A stretch of DNA of 35,152 nt from Chloroflexota bacterium (GCA_005879655.1 VBJK01000163.1:1-35152); one strand, 5' to 3'; numbered from the stretch's first letter, positions 17,011 through 26,377 are shown. Notes: a model not told the origin generated them from the letters alone. Numbers and translations are program-made.

Positions 17011-17098
17011 GAGGTGCAAGGGGTCTCTTTACACTACATTCATACCCAAGCGTAGTCTCTTTTACACACACCTGCTATGGTGTATGTAGAGATAAATA

Positions 17099-17947
17099 CT
17101 AACGGCTAATAAACGATACGCCTGGGCCAGGAAAAAATTTCCACTGGGTTACTGCTGCCCGCCTGGCTCCCCAATTCATCGAGCTAGCGATGAAACTCCC
17201 GTCTCGGTTCATCCACTCCACCACTGCGACGTGACCGAGTCGGGATGCGCCTTGCACACTAGGCTGCAAAACAAGAATGGAGCCAATAATTGGTCGTACA
17301 GAAACATGCCAACCAAACTCAGTTGCACGTGCCCTCCATTGCCATGCGTTCGCCTGCGTTCGCCATGGCACATAGGTACCATGCAATTGATGATAACGCT
17401 CATTCGCATACCACGTGCATTGACCGTATGGGAACACATTCGTTTGTCTGATCGCCAGTCTACTTGACTGTCTTACAGGAAGAATCGCGCCCCGCATAAC
17501 GTTCGCAGGTTGTACTGGTTGCCCATGGGTCACTGTATCAATGACATGCGCCTGCATGAGCGATGCCAGATTATCTCCGGTTGGCAGAGAGTACACCGAG
17601 GCAGCAGATGTTGTATTGTCTGGTCTACCTGTGTGATCACAGATAACCTCATCAGGATAAAGCAAGTCGGGTTGCACAGAAGAATTGTACAACGCCAATT
17701 TGGTCCAGACTATATCATAGCGCTCCGTGATAGACCTAGGCGTATCAGCATACCCCATGGTATATGTCTGGTCACTACGAGAGCATGTGTTCCCAGAACG
17801 CGTCTGCCCTTGCGTAGCACCAAGTTCTGTGTTACATGCCGAACTCGTCAAGAGCAGTCCAAAGACTGCTGCAATACCAATTTTCACTACAAAACTAACT
17901 ACGTTTATGAGCTGGAAATACTTCCAGCATCGTTGTTGCCTTTGCAA
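17099..17947 (-). CDS. Exported CHAP-domain peptidoglycan hydrolase with a degenerate LysM-like segment
   Basis: This encodes 282 residues. A signal segment (about 15-37) ends in TSSAC, so Cys38 may be a lipid anchor, although the residue three before it is Ser rather than Leu. Residues about 62-103 (YTMGYADTPRSITERY, then DLLYPDEVIC) read like a degenerate LysM wall-binding motif. The C-terminal CHAP domain has the nucleophile Cys177 in FPYGQCTWYANERY and the catalytic His239 in LGHVAVVEWM, with Glu244 or Asn258 as the third residue. CHAP enzymes cut peptide or amide bonds in peptidoglycan. The likely start is a TTG at 17947 with GAGAGAGG just before it. No functional link to its neighbours is visible. 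Confidence 0.87.
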   Translation of the reverse strand: MQRQQRCWKYFQLINVVSFVVKIGIAAVFGLLLTSSACNTELGATQGQTRSGNTCSRSDQTYTMGYADTPRSITERYDIVWTKLALYNSSVQPDLLYPDEVICDHTGRPDNTTSAASVYSLPTGDNLASLMQAHVIDTVTHGQPVQPANVMRGAILPVRQSSRLAIRQTNVFPYGQCTWYANERYHQLHGTYVPWRTQANAWQWRARATEFGWHVSVRPIIGSILVLQPSVQGASRLGHVAVVEWMNRDGSFIASSMNWGARRAAVTQWKFFPGPGVSFISR

Positions 17948-18093
17948 TGTATCCTCTCTCGATTATACAACTTGCAGACCCCCGCTAAGGTTGTTCCTGA
18001 CGCCTCTGTCTCAAGGGAACTAACACATAGTAGTACTATACACATTAAATATTTATGATATATTTTGATGTATTAGATATAATCACAGCGCCT

Positions 18094-18978
18094 TCAGGAT
18101 ATGGTGAAGGCTGGCTGCCAGATGCGCACGATGTCCTGACTGCATGAAACCACCCGCGTACTATCAGGCGACCAAGCAAGCGAACGTATCCAGCTACGAT
18201 GATCGGTGAAGACGGCCCGACGATCCTCTTGCAGAGCTGACCAGACCTGGACGCTCGTATCGTCACCGCCTGAAGCAAGGAGATTGGAGCTAGCAGAGCA
18301 AGCGAGGGCTTTGACCGGGCGTGTATGGCTCCGATAGGTATAGATTGCTTTGCCAGTATTAGCCAACCAGAACTGGACGGTTACATCTTGTCCAGCTGAG
18401 GCAAGATAATGGCCATCCGGCGACCAGCTCAGCGCATAGACGGGGCCAGTATGTCCCCGATAGGTTATCAATGGCTCATCATTGCTTTCGGCTGTATCCC
18501 ACAGGCGCACCACACCATCAAAACTAGCGGCCCCGATACGGGTATCGCCAGGAGACCAACATGTCGCAAAGAGACGATAAGGACTCACGTAAATGGCACG
18601 ACGCTGAGCACTAAAGGCATGCCAGACCTGCACTGTGCTATCCCCATAGTCACCACCAGAAACGATGGTCTGCCCATCATATGACCAAGCAATACTTCTG
18701 ACAAAACGGGCATGCCCACGATATATGCTAACGCACTCGCCATCCGTGGCCCGCCAGACATGGATTACACCAGCGGTATCACCTGAAGCGAGATAGCAAC
18801 CGTCAGGCGACCAAGCAAGAGAGAGCACACATTGCTGATGTTGCGTATAGGTGAGAAGACTGAGGCCGCTATCAGGGTCCCAGAGCTGGACAGTGCGATC
18901 ACGTCCAGCGGAAGCAATCACATGACCAGCGGGCGACCAGGCCACGGCAAAAACGTTGTCCTTATGCCCGCTATACAC
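18094..18978 (-). CDS. Seven-bladed WD40 repeat protein
   Basis: This encodes about 294 residues made almost wholly of WD40 blades. Seven can be counted, each closing with a Trp or its equivalent: QLWD, HVWR, QVWH, RLWD, QFWL, QVWS and RIWQ, with GH starts and AWSPDG-type turns. Seven blades make one closed propeller, a protein-interaction platform. No kinase, membrane or signal part is present. The frame continues upstream of 18978, but that part is the shadow of the mog gene; a GTG at 18978 overlapping the mog stop is the only reasonable start, and it lacks a separate ribosome-binding site, so translation is probably coupled. The role is unknown. Confidence 0.82.
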   Translation of the reverse strand: MYSGHKDNVFAVAWSPAGHVIASAGRDRTVQLWDPDSGLSLLTYTQHQQCVLSLAWSPDGCYLASGDTAGVIHVWRATDGECVSIYRGHARFVRSIAWSYDGQTIVSGGDYGDSTVQVWHAFSAQRRAIYVSPYRLFATCWSPGDTRIGAASFDGVVRLWDTAESNDEPLITYRGHTGPVYALSWSPDGHYLASAGQDVTVQFWLANTGKAIYTYRSHTRPVKALACSASSNLLASGGDDTSVQVWSALQEDRRAVFTDHRSWIRSLAWSPDSTRVVSCSQDIVRIWQPAFTIS

Positions 18979-19429
18979 GCTCGTGGGGTAGCACCGGCAA
19001 GATGTATTCCAGGCATTCCTTGACGGCCTTCGGGCTACCCGGCAGGTTGATGATGAGCGTGCGACCGCGTACTCCTGCAATACCCCGCGAGAGCATCGCC
19101 ATGCGTGTATATTGCAGGCTGATACTACGCATGGCCTCCGCGATACCAGGTGCTTCGCGCTCAATGACCGCCTTTGTCGCCTCCGGGGTGACATCGCGTG
19201 GTGCCAAGCCAGTGCCTCCCGTGGTGAGAATCAGGTTGAGCCGCTTTTCATCGCACCAATCGCGCAACACGGCAGCAATCTGTTCCTGTTCATCAGGGAT
19301 AATCCCACCCGCGCTGATGACCGCACCGGGCAACTGCATCACTAACGAACGAACGTTTTCACCGCTTACATCCTGACGTTCGCCTTTGGCTGCACCATCG
19401 CTAATGGTGAGGATGCCGATTGTGATCAT
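18971..19429 (-). CDS. mog: MogA/MoaB-type molybdenum cofactor biosynthesis protein
   Basis: This encodes 152 residues, typical for the MogA/MoaB family, which adenylylates molybdopterin before metal insertion. Seen: [17 protein letters not shown] at the start, the molybdopterin-binding [17 protein letters not shown] with GGTG at residues 71-74 and Asp79, and the [10 protein letters not shown] segment near the end. The start is firm: AGGAGGG lies about 10 bases upstream and inside the end of the preceding CpXC gene, whose stop is 5 bases before the ATG. The 3' end overlaps the proposed GTG start of the WD40 gene by eight bases. MogA versus MoaB cannot be told apart by reading alone. No other moa or moe genes are in the window. 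Confidence 0.9.
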   Translation of the reverse strand: MITIGILTISDGAAKGERQDVSGENVRSLVMQLPGAVISAGGIIPDEQEQIAAVLRDWCDEKRLNLILTTGGTGLAPRDVTPEATKAVIEREAPGIAEAMRSISLQYTRMAMLSRGIAGVRGRTLIINLPGSPKAVKECLEYILPVLPHERV

Positions 19430-19434
19430 GGTGA

Positions 19435-20085
19435 CTACCCTCCTGGTGCCAGTTCGCGCATCAACGCCCCAATCTGATGGCGCGAGCCATATAACCAGAC
19501 GGTATATTCATCCGGCAGATCTTCAATATCAATATTGCAATGCATCTCTGAGGCCAGTTTGCGCGCGATATCCAGGAATTGACCACGTTCGGCTTCGTCA
19601 TGACTCTGTGTGCTCAGAGCTAGGCGTCCTAGACGTTCTTTAGGACTGAGCACACTATTGATCAGAGCAGTGAGCTGATCGAGGCCAAAGACGACCCGCA
19701 ATGGCGGCATGTCTCTTGTTTCCAGGGGCGACATTGAGATACTTCGTCCACCATTGCCACTCTTATTGCTCTGTTGCTCTGGGCAACTGGCCAAGTTCAC
19801 ATACACCGCACGTAGCTTTTCTAGAAGACTATGGCGTGCCTCCTCAGACGTATCAGAGCGAGGATGGACGTAAGCCAGCAGACGATACGCCTGATCGGAA
19901 TAGAGAAACGGCGTGGCCAGTGCAGCACGGCGTCCACAGGAGGGACAGATCGCTACATTCAACAAACCCGCCAACACGATATAGCGCAACTGTGGATCTT
20001 TTGCCACGTTCACATAGTGGTATATCGAACTTGTATACACCTGTCCGCAGGGACAGGTAAAGGTTTGTGTAATCGCATGAGACAT
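19435..20085 (-). CDS. CpXC-domain zinc-binding protein
   Basis: The protein has the CpXC arrangement at its N-terminus: CPCG (Cys11, Cys13) and, after an alpha/beta stretch ([14 protein letters not shown]), CPSCG (Cys47, Cys50), which should bind one zinc. The C-terminal half is helical ([20 protein letters not shown]) and unassigned. The family has no established biochemical role. The start at 20085 places the domain at the N-terminus as in relatives, but its ribosome-binding site is weak. Longer starts at 20169 (with AGGGG about 9 bases upstream) or 20199 add up to 38 residues of low-complexity sequence, so the start remains open. It precedes mog by 5 bases and follows nurA by about 230. 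Confidence 0.78.
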   Translation of the reverse strand: MSHAITQTFTCPCGQVYTSSIYHYVNVAKDPQLRYIVLAGLLNVAICPSCGRRAALATPFLYSDQAYRLLAYVHPRSDTSEEARHSLLEKLRAVYVNLASCPEQQSNKSGNGGRSISMSPLETRDMPPLRVVFGLDQLTALINSVLSPKERLGRLALSTQSHDEAERGQFLDIARKLASEMHCNIDIEDLPDEYTVWLYGSRHQIGALMRELAPGG

Positions 20086-20313
20086 AATAAATGTTCTTTT
20101 TGTTTGACTTTCCAGTGCGGCAACCAGAGAAGGGGGTAGCACTGCCGCACGTCTGTACTCTCCTCCCATATGATCATGCCCCTGCACTAGAGAAAACATT
20201 CAGGTAAGGCACCTTTGTATCAAGTATAACATAACGCCCAGCCTGATAGCACGCTCACAAGAAGGCAAATTTATGTACTTTTTTTCCATGATTTTACATC
20301 ATATTCTTGTGGT

Positions 20314-21585
20314 TCAGCGCCGTCGGCCCTTGCTCATCGATTTAGTGGAGAAGGTGAATTTGATACCCTGTCGCTGCATGAAGTCCTGAAAGTGGGCGTA
20401 GAATTCGTTACGGTCTGGCATGGTGATGACGGAGACGGCATCTGCTGTTTCAATGGCATAGGGGTAGCCACCCAGACCGGCTATGACCTCTGCGCGTACA
20501 ACATCCAGCACAGGTTCAACCAGACCCTCGTCGAGCATCCAGCGTGGAAATTCCAGGCGTGCGGGCCCTCTATTGGCTGTGGTTTGCAGATAACAGAAGG
20601 CTATGCGGTCACGATATCGTCCATAGCTCGTGAGAATATCGTTGCGCGCACAGATCATCGCCGGGGTACGATCACCCCATTGCAAGCAACCTTGCCAGAG
20701 CAGAGCATCATGAATCTTTTTGGTATCACGCAAGACCGGCTGACCCTCCAGTGCATCCACACGGCGCAACATAGTAATGATATCCCGCGCATAGCTGGTA
20801 TCGATGTAACCAATCAGCGGCACACGTAATTCTTCAGAGGTTTTCACTAAGGCAATTGCTGAGTTAATATAGTGTTCACGATATGGATTGGGCATGCTTA
20901 GCGCGAATGAGACGACGAGCGAGCCATCGAAGAAGACGACCGGGCTATGCACAGGAGCCTCAGCATCACGAGCCTGTGCACATTGTGCCATCAAGCGACA
21001 GAGGGTCTCGATCTCTAGCAGGTAACGGCGCAAGGTGACTTGCATATCCGAATAGGGGTAGCTATCAGGGTCGGCGTACTCTGTCTTTGACTCTTCCATA
21101 ATCTCGTCCGGTGCCAGCACTTCCATTTGCACATCTTTGATATAAGGACGCCCGCGCATATGAGGATTGATGAAATAGCCGACCTGCACCAGCGCCACGG
21201 GAATTGATGCGTCACGCCACGGCAACAATTGGCTACCGTCTACTGCTACCGTTGTGACACCTTCAATGCACTCGGCCCATTGGCGCGCCTGCTCGTGATT
21301 GGCGAACTCACGACCAAAGGAAAAATGTGGAGCGCGATAGTGGTTGTACGCGGCATTGACGAGCCAGCGGTCAAATTCAATCGTTGGTCTTGCTCCCGCC
21401 GAAGGCATACCCGGTTGATCCGGTGGCAAGATCTGTGCTAACTGTGCACTCGACGGGTAACGCGTGTGTAATGTCTCCAAGATATTGCGATAGGCGTTGA
21501 GCTGATCGCTGAATGAGCCATCGAAGAGCGAGAACTGACTCCGCTTCTGGTTAAGCGCCGCTTGTAATTTTCCCTTATGCAGCAT
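20314..21585 (-). CDS. nurA: NurA-type DNA double-strand-break repair nuclease
   Basis: This encodes 423 residues. NurA is a 5'-3' single- and double-stranded exonuclease that, in archaea, works with the HerA translocase and Mre11-Rad50 to resect breaks. The two acidic active-site patches are visible: VAVDGSQ (Asp116) in the first third and VVFFDGSL (Asp220), followed by the helical insert and the conserved FPRWMLDEGLV, GGYPYAIETAD and FYAHFQDFM segments. The N-terminal ~50 residues are helical. The start at 21585 is fixed by AAGGAG 8 bases upstream; a longer open frame runs back into an inverted repeat and is rejected. It lies about 140 bases after the Rad50-like gene on the same strand, which argues for joint function. 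Confidence 0.88.
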   Translation of the reverse strand: MLHKGKLQAALNQKRSQFSLFDGSFSDQLNAYRNILETLHTRYPSSAQLAQILPPDQPGMPSAGARPTIEFDRWLVNAAYNHYRAPHFSFGREFANHEQARQWAECIEGVTTVAVDGSQLLPWRDASIPVALVQVGYFINPHMRGRPYIKDVQMEVLAPDEIMEESKTEYADPDSYPYSDMQVTLRRYLLEIETLCRLMAQCAQARDAEAPVHSPVVFFDGSLVVSFALSMPNPYREHYINSAIALVKTSEELRVPLIGYIDTSYARDIITMLRRVDALEGQPVLRDTKKIHDALLWQGCLQWGDRTPAMICARNDILTSYGRYRDRIAFCYLQTTANRGPARLEFPRWMLDEGLVEPVLDVVRAEVIAGLGGYPYAIETADAVSVITMPDRNEFYAHFQDFMQRQGIKFTFSTKSMSKGRRR

Positions 21586-21613
21586 AAACAAAACTCCTTG
21601 CAATACGAACAGA

Positions 21614-21715
21614 ACGGGCAGGGCCCCCATAAAGGATGCCCCTACAATGGACAGATTGGCTTGCGACGGGCATTCGTACCATTGTAGGGGCATCCTTTAT
21701 GGGTGCCCTGCCCGT
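21614..21715. repeat. Long inverted repeat between the Rad50-like gene and nurA
   Basis: Arms of 37 bases at 21614-21650 and 21679-21715 match at 36 positions, with a 28-base spacer. The outer ends are CGGGCAGGGC and the inner part is GGATGCCCCTACAATGG. The core GGGCAYCC...GGATGCCC also occurs at 30010-30030 and 30180-30200. The shape (terminal inverted repeats, no coding capacity, about 100 bp) resembles a MITE. Confidence 0.85.
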
Positions 21716-21722
21716 GATATAT

Positions 21723-24700
21723 TTACGACTGCGTAGCGTATGTACCATTATGGCTCCAAAGAGAAACAGCGGGCGCTTCCTGTGCATCACGGATCATGCC
21801 ATCCTCGTCTACCAGATGGGTCACGCCATCAGTTTTACGCAGACGGATCAGACTATCCAGACCCTGCTCAAAGGTGTCATCGTGACTGATCACGATGAGT
21901 TGCTCAAAGCCTCGCACACGACGAATCTGATCGGCGAGATTCATACGGCGCAGTTCGTCCATATTTTGTGTTGGCTCGTCGAAGAAGGCGATGTTGAGTG
22001 TAGAGAGCTTTTTGAGCAAGGCAAGACGGACCGCCAATGCGGCACTCATCTGCTCACCACCGCTGAGCTGTGCAAAGGCACGGTTCACTCCCTGGCGGCG
22101 CAAGATGATCTCGTAGTCGTTCTGCCACGAGAGCTGTGCACTGCGATCGCCCATAATCTCACCAAAAATACGATTGGCTTCGGCAGAGATATTGTTGAGC
22201 ATGGCCTTCAATACCTGGGGAGCGGCCTCCTTGATGAGCTTGCGGAAATATTCCAGCATGGAGTACAGGTCTTCAAGAGTCTGGTATTCCTGCTGTGCCG
22301 CCGCCAGTTCGACCAGTTTTTCCTCGGCTTCACTGATCTTCTTTTCCCACTCGTTGATGTCCAACTGGTTGCGCTGGAGCTTTTCGGCTAAGGTACTCAA
22401 TTCATTATGCAAGCGCTCAATCTCTGCCTTAACCACCTGCCGTTTCTGCTCATCGAATGCCGTCAATGCACTCTGATATGCTTGCTCGGCCTCTTGCAGG
22501 ATCTGTTGAGCTACTTCAGTTGCGACGAGTTGTTCCTTATAGATGCGCTCGCGTGCGGGCAGGGTCTGGGCGAGTTCGATGTTCTTGAGATAGTTATGAT
22601 AGCCGCGCTGGCATTGCTGGCGCGTGACTTCCTGTAATGCAATTTCGCTATCGAGCGTTTGGAAGGCGGCCAGTTGGTCCTGCAAGATGCGCAATTGTTG
22701 CTCAATAGCTTGCTCGCGCTGCTGCTGGTCTTGTAAATGTTGCAGATGCGTACCCTCTTGATCAATGATCGCTTGTCGAGCTGCTCGCTGAGCACGCGGG
22801 TCGTTCAATTGGGTAAGCTCTTCCCTGACGAGCTTCAGCTGTACGTCACTGCCGCTCAAATCGCTGACCTGCCGCCGTAGCTCTTGCAGGTCGCTTTCCC
22901 ACAGGCGAAGCTGATCCTGATATTGCTGAACCTGCCGCTTGAGACCGGGGAGGTCACGTACCTTTGCATCGGCCAGCTTGCTCTCTTTATACGCTGCTTC
23001 GACTTCGCTAATACGCTGGTCAACCGTGCTGGATGTCTTTAACTCTTCCTCAAGTCCGGCAACCTCCTGGGCGAGGCGGGTAATCTCGTTAGCAATACGC
23101 TGTGCTTGCTCGGTCAGGTTATCGCGCTGATCGATATAGCGATCCAGCTTGTTGAGTGCATCAGCGTACTTTTTGATCTGTGCCATGCGCTCGTTCAGCT
23201 TGTCTTGCTGCTGATTAACGACAAGTAGCTGGGCATGTTCATCGGTGAGTAAGCGCTCGAAATACGCTTCAAGACTGACCATACCGCGTTGCTTGATGTT
23301 GAGACAACTCTCGTTGAGTAGGGGACATTGTCCGCCAGCTGATTCGGCCCGCGACTTGGTGTAGCCTTCGATATTGCCTTCGAGGCGGAAACGTTGCTCG
23401 GAAAACTGCATGGATTGTGTTTGCAGACCCGGCATCTCTTCGGCTTCGCTACGATGCTCCTCGATGAGGATGACATTCTGCTCCGCTTTGCGCAACCGCT
23501 CGCCAAGCTGTTCGCGCTCGGCATGTTTACCCTGTAGCTCAACGCGCCGCTTCTGCAATTGTTCTGTTTTCAGCTTATGCTCATTGCGCTGGATCTTGAG
23601 CTGCGTGATAGCCTGCTCTAATGCGCTGAGCCGCTCGGACAAGGAGACCAGCGGCTCAATCTCCTTGATCTTCTGCTCTAGTTCCTCTTTTTTCAGCTGA
23701 CAGGTTTTCACCCTGCCACTGAGCTGTTTACCCTCGCCGACAATCTTTTCGTAAAGGTTGACCCTTTGCAGCAGTTCATCGCGGCGCTGCTCTAGTTCGA
23801 GCTGTTGTTCAACGAGGGGAGCCAGGTTAACGATGTGCAGCCGGGCTTGAGCAACTTCTTGCAGGCGCACTTGTAGTTGTGTGATGGTAGCCTGGACGCT
23901 AGCTTTATCGCGTTCCTGTTTTGCCTGCTCGGTGCGTAGCGTGTTGCGTTGCTGCTCCTGCCCGCGCAATTGTTGGAGCGCGCTATCGGCGGCCAGATAG
24001 CGCTGGTGATCGCTCTGACTGTCGAGGATAACTTGCTGGGCGGCTCGTGCGGACTGGAATTGCTGCTCATGATGATGTAGCAGTTCACACGCGTTTTGCT
24101 GCTTCGCCTTGCTGGTCTCGTAGCTGAAGCTGAGTACCTGGAGCTGATTATATTGCTCGTTTAACCGTACCTGTTGTTCTTCGCACTGCGCCAGTTGTTG
24201 CGTCCATACGACATTGAGCAACTTCCATTCCTCATCGTGCTGACGGGCCTGCTTGAGCTGGGCACGCCACTCGTCCACCAGACGTGTCTCGTAGCTCAGC
24301 TGGTTGATCTTGATCGTCTGCTCGTGCATTTGCTCTTTATACTGTTTTTGCGTTTCCAGCAGATTATCGGCGGCGGTCTTGTAGTCCTCAATCTGGAGCA
24401 GTGTATCGAAGGTTTGTTTGCGTTTGCTAGCGGACTCCAAGAAGATGGCGGTGAAGGTACCTTGTGGCACACCTAAGGCATCTCTAAAGAGGGATGCGAG
24501 TGGGCGTTCGCGGTCGATACCGAAGAGTTCATGCAGCTTGTCTAGCACATCGGCGCTCTGCTCTATGCGTAAGTTCGCCTCGTCATCGTGAATGAACCAG
24601 CGCGAACCACTGCCACAACGCCGCTCAACAATATAGGGCCGCTCATCGCCACCGACGAGATGCACAACAACCCGTCCATATTTTTCACCTTCCCGCACGA

Positions 24701-24872
24701 AGCGTACCTGGCTGTACGGCAAATAGTCGAACAGGGCAAAGCCAATAGCCTCCACTAGCGTCGTCTTGCCCGCACCATTCTCGCCACTGATCGCGGTGGT
24801 GCCACGTCGCCAATCAACGACCAAATGACGATAACTCTTAATATTCTCTAACTCGATGCGTTCGATGAGCAT
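21723..24872 (-). CDS. Rad50/SbcC-like SMC-family ATPase
   Basis: This encodes 1049 residues. The N-terminal half of the ATPase has the P-loop GENGAGKTT (residues 30-38). Two long coiled coils (about 170-500 and 530-850) flank a hook region where the expected CxxC zinc hook is replaced by Cys516 and Cys523 in GQCPLLNESCLN. The C-terminal half has the signature LSGGEQMSAALAVRLALL starting near residue 936, Walker B IAFFDEPT and a D-loop-like QNMDEL, followed by VISHDD. Such proteins tether DNA ends and gate an associated nuclease. The usual partner Mre11/SbcD is not adjacent; NurA is. The start at 24872 is the first ATG; a TTG at 24899 is less likely. The 3' end is close to the inverted repeat at 21614-21715. 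Confidence 0.9.
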   Translation of the reverse strand: MLIERIELENIKSYRHLVVDWRRGTTAISGENGAGKTTLVEAIGFALFDYLPYSQVRFVREGEKYGRVVVHLVGGDERPYIVERRCGSGSRWFIHDDEANLRIEQSADVLDKLHELFGIDRERPLASLFRDALGVPQGTFTAIFLESASKRKQTFDTLLQIEDYKTAADNLLETQKQYKEQMHEQTIKINQLSYETRLVDEWRAQLKQARQHDEEWKLLNVVWTQQLAQCEEQQVRLNEQYNQLQVLSFSYETSKAKQQNACELLHHHEQQFQSARAAQQVILDSQSDHQRYLAADSALQQLRGQEQQRNTLRTEQAKQERDKASVQATITQLQVRLQEVAQARLHIVNLAPLVEQQLELEQRRDELLQRVNLYEKIVGEGKQLSGRVKTCQLKKEELEQKIKEIEPLVSLSERLSALEQAITQLKIQRNEHKLKTEQLQKRRVELQGKHAEREQLGERLRKAEQNVILIEEHRSEAEEMPGLQTQSMQFSEQRFRLEGNIEGYTKSRAESAGGQCPLLNESCLNIKQRGMVSLEAYFERLLTDEHAQLLVVNQQQDKLNERMAQIKKYADALNKLDRYIDQRDNLTEQAQRIANEITRLAQEVAGLEEELKTSSTVDQRISEVEAAYKESKLADAKVRDLPGLKRQVQQYQDQLRLWESDLQELRRQVSDLSGSDVQLKLVREELTQLNDPRAQRAARQAIIDQEGTHLQHLQDQQQREQAIEQQLRILQDQLAAFQTLDSEIALQEVTRQQCQRGYHNYLKNIELAQTLPARERIYKEQLVATEVAQQILQEAEQAYQSALTAFDEQKRQVVKAEIERLHNELSTLAEKLQRNQLDINEWEKKISEAEEKLVELAAAQQEYQTLEDLYSMLEYFRKLIKEAAPQVLKAMLNNISAEANRIFGEIMGDRSAQLSWQNDYEIILRRQGVNRAFAQLSGGEQMSAALAVRLALLKKLSTLNIAFFDEPTQNMDELRRMNLADQIRRVRGFEQLIVISHDDTFEQGLDSLIRLRKTDGVTHLVDEDGMIRDAQEAPAVSLWSHNGTYATQS

Positions 24873-25524
24873 GGTACAATCCGTCAACCTTCCAGACAAA
24901 TGTAAAAAAAAGCTTCTTCCTGGTTGCTCTTCTCTTTTCAGAGCTTGTAAGCGGAAATATCATGGCCGATTATAACATGACGGCACAGAAATCCCAAGCT
25001 CTTTGTGAAGGTCGGGTCCACGTCAATTTTCTTGTATTGAGGAGAAGCATATTCCGTAGTTGCGCAACTACGGAATATGCTTCTCCTCTCCTCAATACAA
25101 AAAGAGATTAATAGTAACTCATACTACAATATATATATATAAAGCATAACCAAAGGTACTAAATTTTCGGAAACCAAAAAGGCTTGGCGTCTTTACTAGT
25201 AGTGACGAACATTGATATAATCAGACACTATTGCACAGGCAAAAGTAATATGGTCTCTCTCTTCCTGTAAGCATAAGCCATCAGGATGACAGAAAACTGG
25301 GCAACAGCTTTGCCGTAAGGTCTGGACGAATGGTACTAACATGTTGGTTTCGCTCAACAATGACGTTGCAAGGAAATGAGCTGCGCAGCCTGTTATATGA
25401 AAAAACGAACGATAGCTATGTGGCACGGGGACATAAGTCATTCACTAGTCAGGGAGACAGGAACAGACAGCTTTTCGCCTGTCTGAACAACGCTCTCACG
25501 CAATTATATTGTAGCGGAGTAGAC
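24873..25524. other. Gap without a gene, holding a large palindrome
   Basis: Between the divergent Rad50-like and sigma genes there are about 650 bases. A 50-base perfect palindrome lies at 25039-25088, and an AT tract follows (about 25126-25142). Open frames here are short and lack ribosome-binding sites; I accept none as genes. Confidence 0.6.
25039..25088. repeat. Fifty-base perfect palindrome related to the GCGCAAT family
   Basis: The arms 25039-25063 and 25064-25088 are exact inverse complements with no loop; the outer part continues after a 5-base insertion to 25100. The centre, CCGTAGTTGCGCAACTACGG, equals the CCGTAGTTGCGCAA ends of the hairpin at 16847-16918 with the interior removed, so it looks like a collapsed copy. 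Confidence 0.85.
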
Positions 25525-26094
25525 ATGAACGAACAGCAGGAAAACGATGACGAGATCCAGGAATGGTACAAACAAATAGAGCCACATATGCAAAAGATAC
25601 GCGAGTGGGTACGCTATCAGGGACTCGCTGAGGAGTTAATTGATGATTTCATGCAAGATTTTAGTTCGCGTATTTTAAAACACCGAAAGCTCTATCCAAA
25701 AAAGTGGAGAGAAATTCGCCAGCTTGAAAACTGGTTATTTAAATCAGCTAAACGCGCTTACATAGACTTCTCAAAGAAGCATAAAAAAAACTGCTTTGAG
25801 TCGATTGACTCTGCTCATTGGGATGCAACGCACGAGCAGAATGGGAACGAGCAAGACGAACCGGAACGTGCGCTGGAGATGCAGGAAGCCACGCGGGAGG
25901 CTAATCAGGCCGTAATGGAACGAGTAGGACGCTTGCCGATGCGCTTCCGCCAAGTCCTGATACTCTCTCTCATCTATGAACTTTCCATTGATGAGATTGC
26001 CTGGCACTTGAAGCAGCCAGCGCACAAACTCCAGACAACGCTCAAAGATGGACTCAGACTGCTCAGGCAAACGTGGGATAATGAAAATAGTTAA
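25525..26094 (+). CDS. Divergent ECF-like RNA polymerase sigma factor
   Basis: This encodes 189 residues. Region 2 (about 20-90) has the usual helical pattern ending in LENWLFKSAKRAYIDFSKKH, which corresponds to the -10-recognising helix. Region 4 (about 132-182) is LPMRFRQVLILSLIYELSID, followed by EIAWHLKQPAHKLQTTLKDG. The acidic spacer is NGNEQDEPERALEMQEATRE. It is more diverged from standard sigma-70 than the one at 6740. The start at 25525 has GGAG 5 bases upstream, and a longer frame back to 25330 has no support. It is followed after 23 bases by a small gene and then a HEAT-repeat membrane protein, which together may form its regulatory module in place of a classical anti-sigma factor (inference). 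Confidence 0.85.
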   Translation: MNEQQENDDEIQEWYKQIEPHMQKIREWVRYQGLAEELIDDFMQDFSSRILKHRKLYPKKWREIRQLENWLFKSAKRAYIDFSKKHKKNCFESIDSAHWDATHEQNGNEQDEPERALEMQEATREANQAVMERVGRLPMRFRQVLILSLIYELSIDEIAWHLKQPAHKLQTTLKDGLRLLRQTWDNENS

Positions 26095-26117
26095 GCCGGA
26101 CAGGCAGAGGTGTGCTC

Positions 26118-26345
26118 ATGGATCGTGAAGAGGACCGTTTCTTCGTGAACATTGACCGCTGGCCACAGGACGAGGCCACCCCATTCACATTACTTTCCTC
26201 ATTTGTTTACAATCCCTCAACCGGGTTGAGAAAGGATACTGGCTCTCGCTACCTCCCCACAAGGGAAGTATACACATCAAATTCTAATGAGTCAAGTGGA
26301 AATGCACTAGTACGAGGCTTTATACACGGTGCAATATTCTATTAA
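26118..26345 (+). CDS. Small protein downstream of the sigma factor, 75 residues
   Basis: I do not recognise this protein. It is polar and acidic at the N-terminus (MDREEDRFFVNIDRWPQDE) with a Ser/Thr/Asn-rich middle and no membrane segment. The start at 26118 is well supported by GAGG 7 bases upstream. The end is odd: the stop at 26343-26345 lies 32 bases before the next gene's ATG, and the -1 frame is open across the junction from 26291 and encodes a hydrophobic helix. So this may be the N-terminal part of the following HEAT protein, separated by a frameshift. Confidence 0.55.
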   Translation: MDREEDRFFVNIDRWPQDEATPFTLLSSFVYNPSTGLRKDTGSRYLPTREVYTSNSNESSGNALVRGFIHGAIFY

Positions 26346-26377
26346 AAATACTATTAGCGCTATCCAGTATATCGACC

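Noticed and set aside
17510..18058. A 182-residue open frame opposite the CHAP gene
   Set aside because: It lies antisense to a well-supported gene, has no recognisable domain and reads as a shadow of it.
18979..19194. N-terminal extension of the WD40 gene
   Set aside because: The added 72 residues are the mog gene read in another frame (Arg- and Ser-rich, no domain), so the WD40 protein is taken to start at 18978.
21586..21693. Longer N-terminus of NurA
   Set aside because: It would translate the inverted repeat, while the ATG at 21585 has a strong AAGGAG site.
25330..25524. Extended start of the second sigma factor
   Set aside because: The extra residues are not sigma-like; the ATG at 25525 has a GGAG site and puts region 2 in its normal place.
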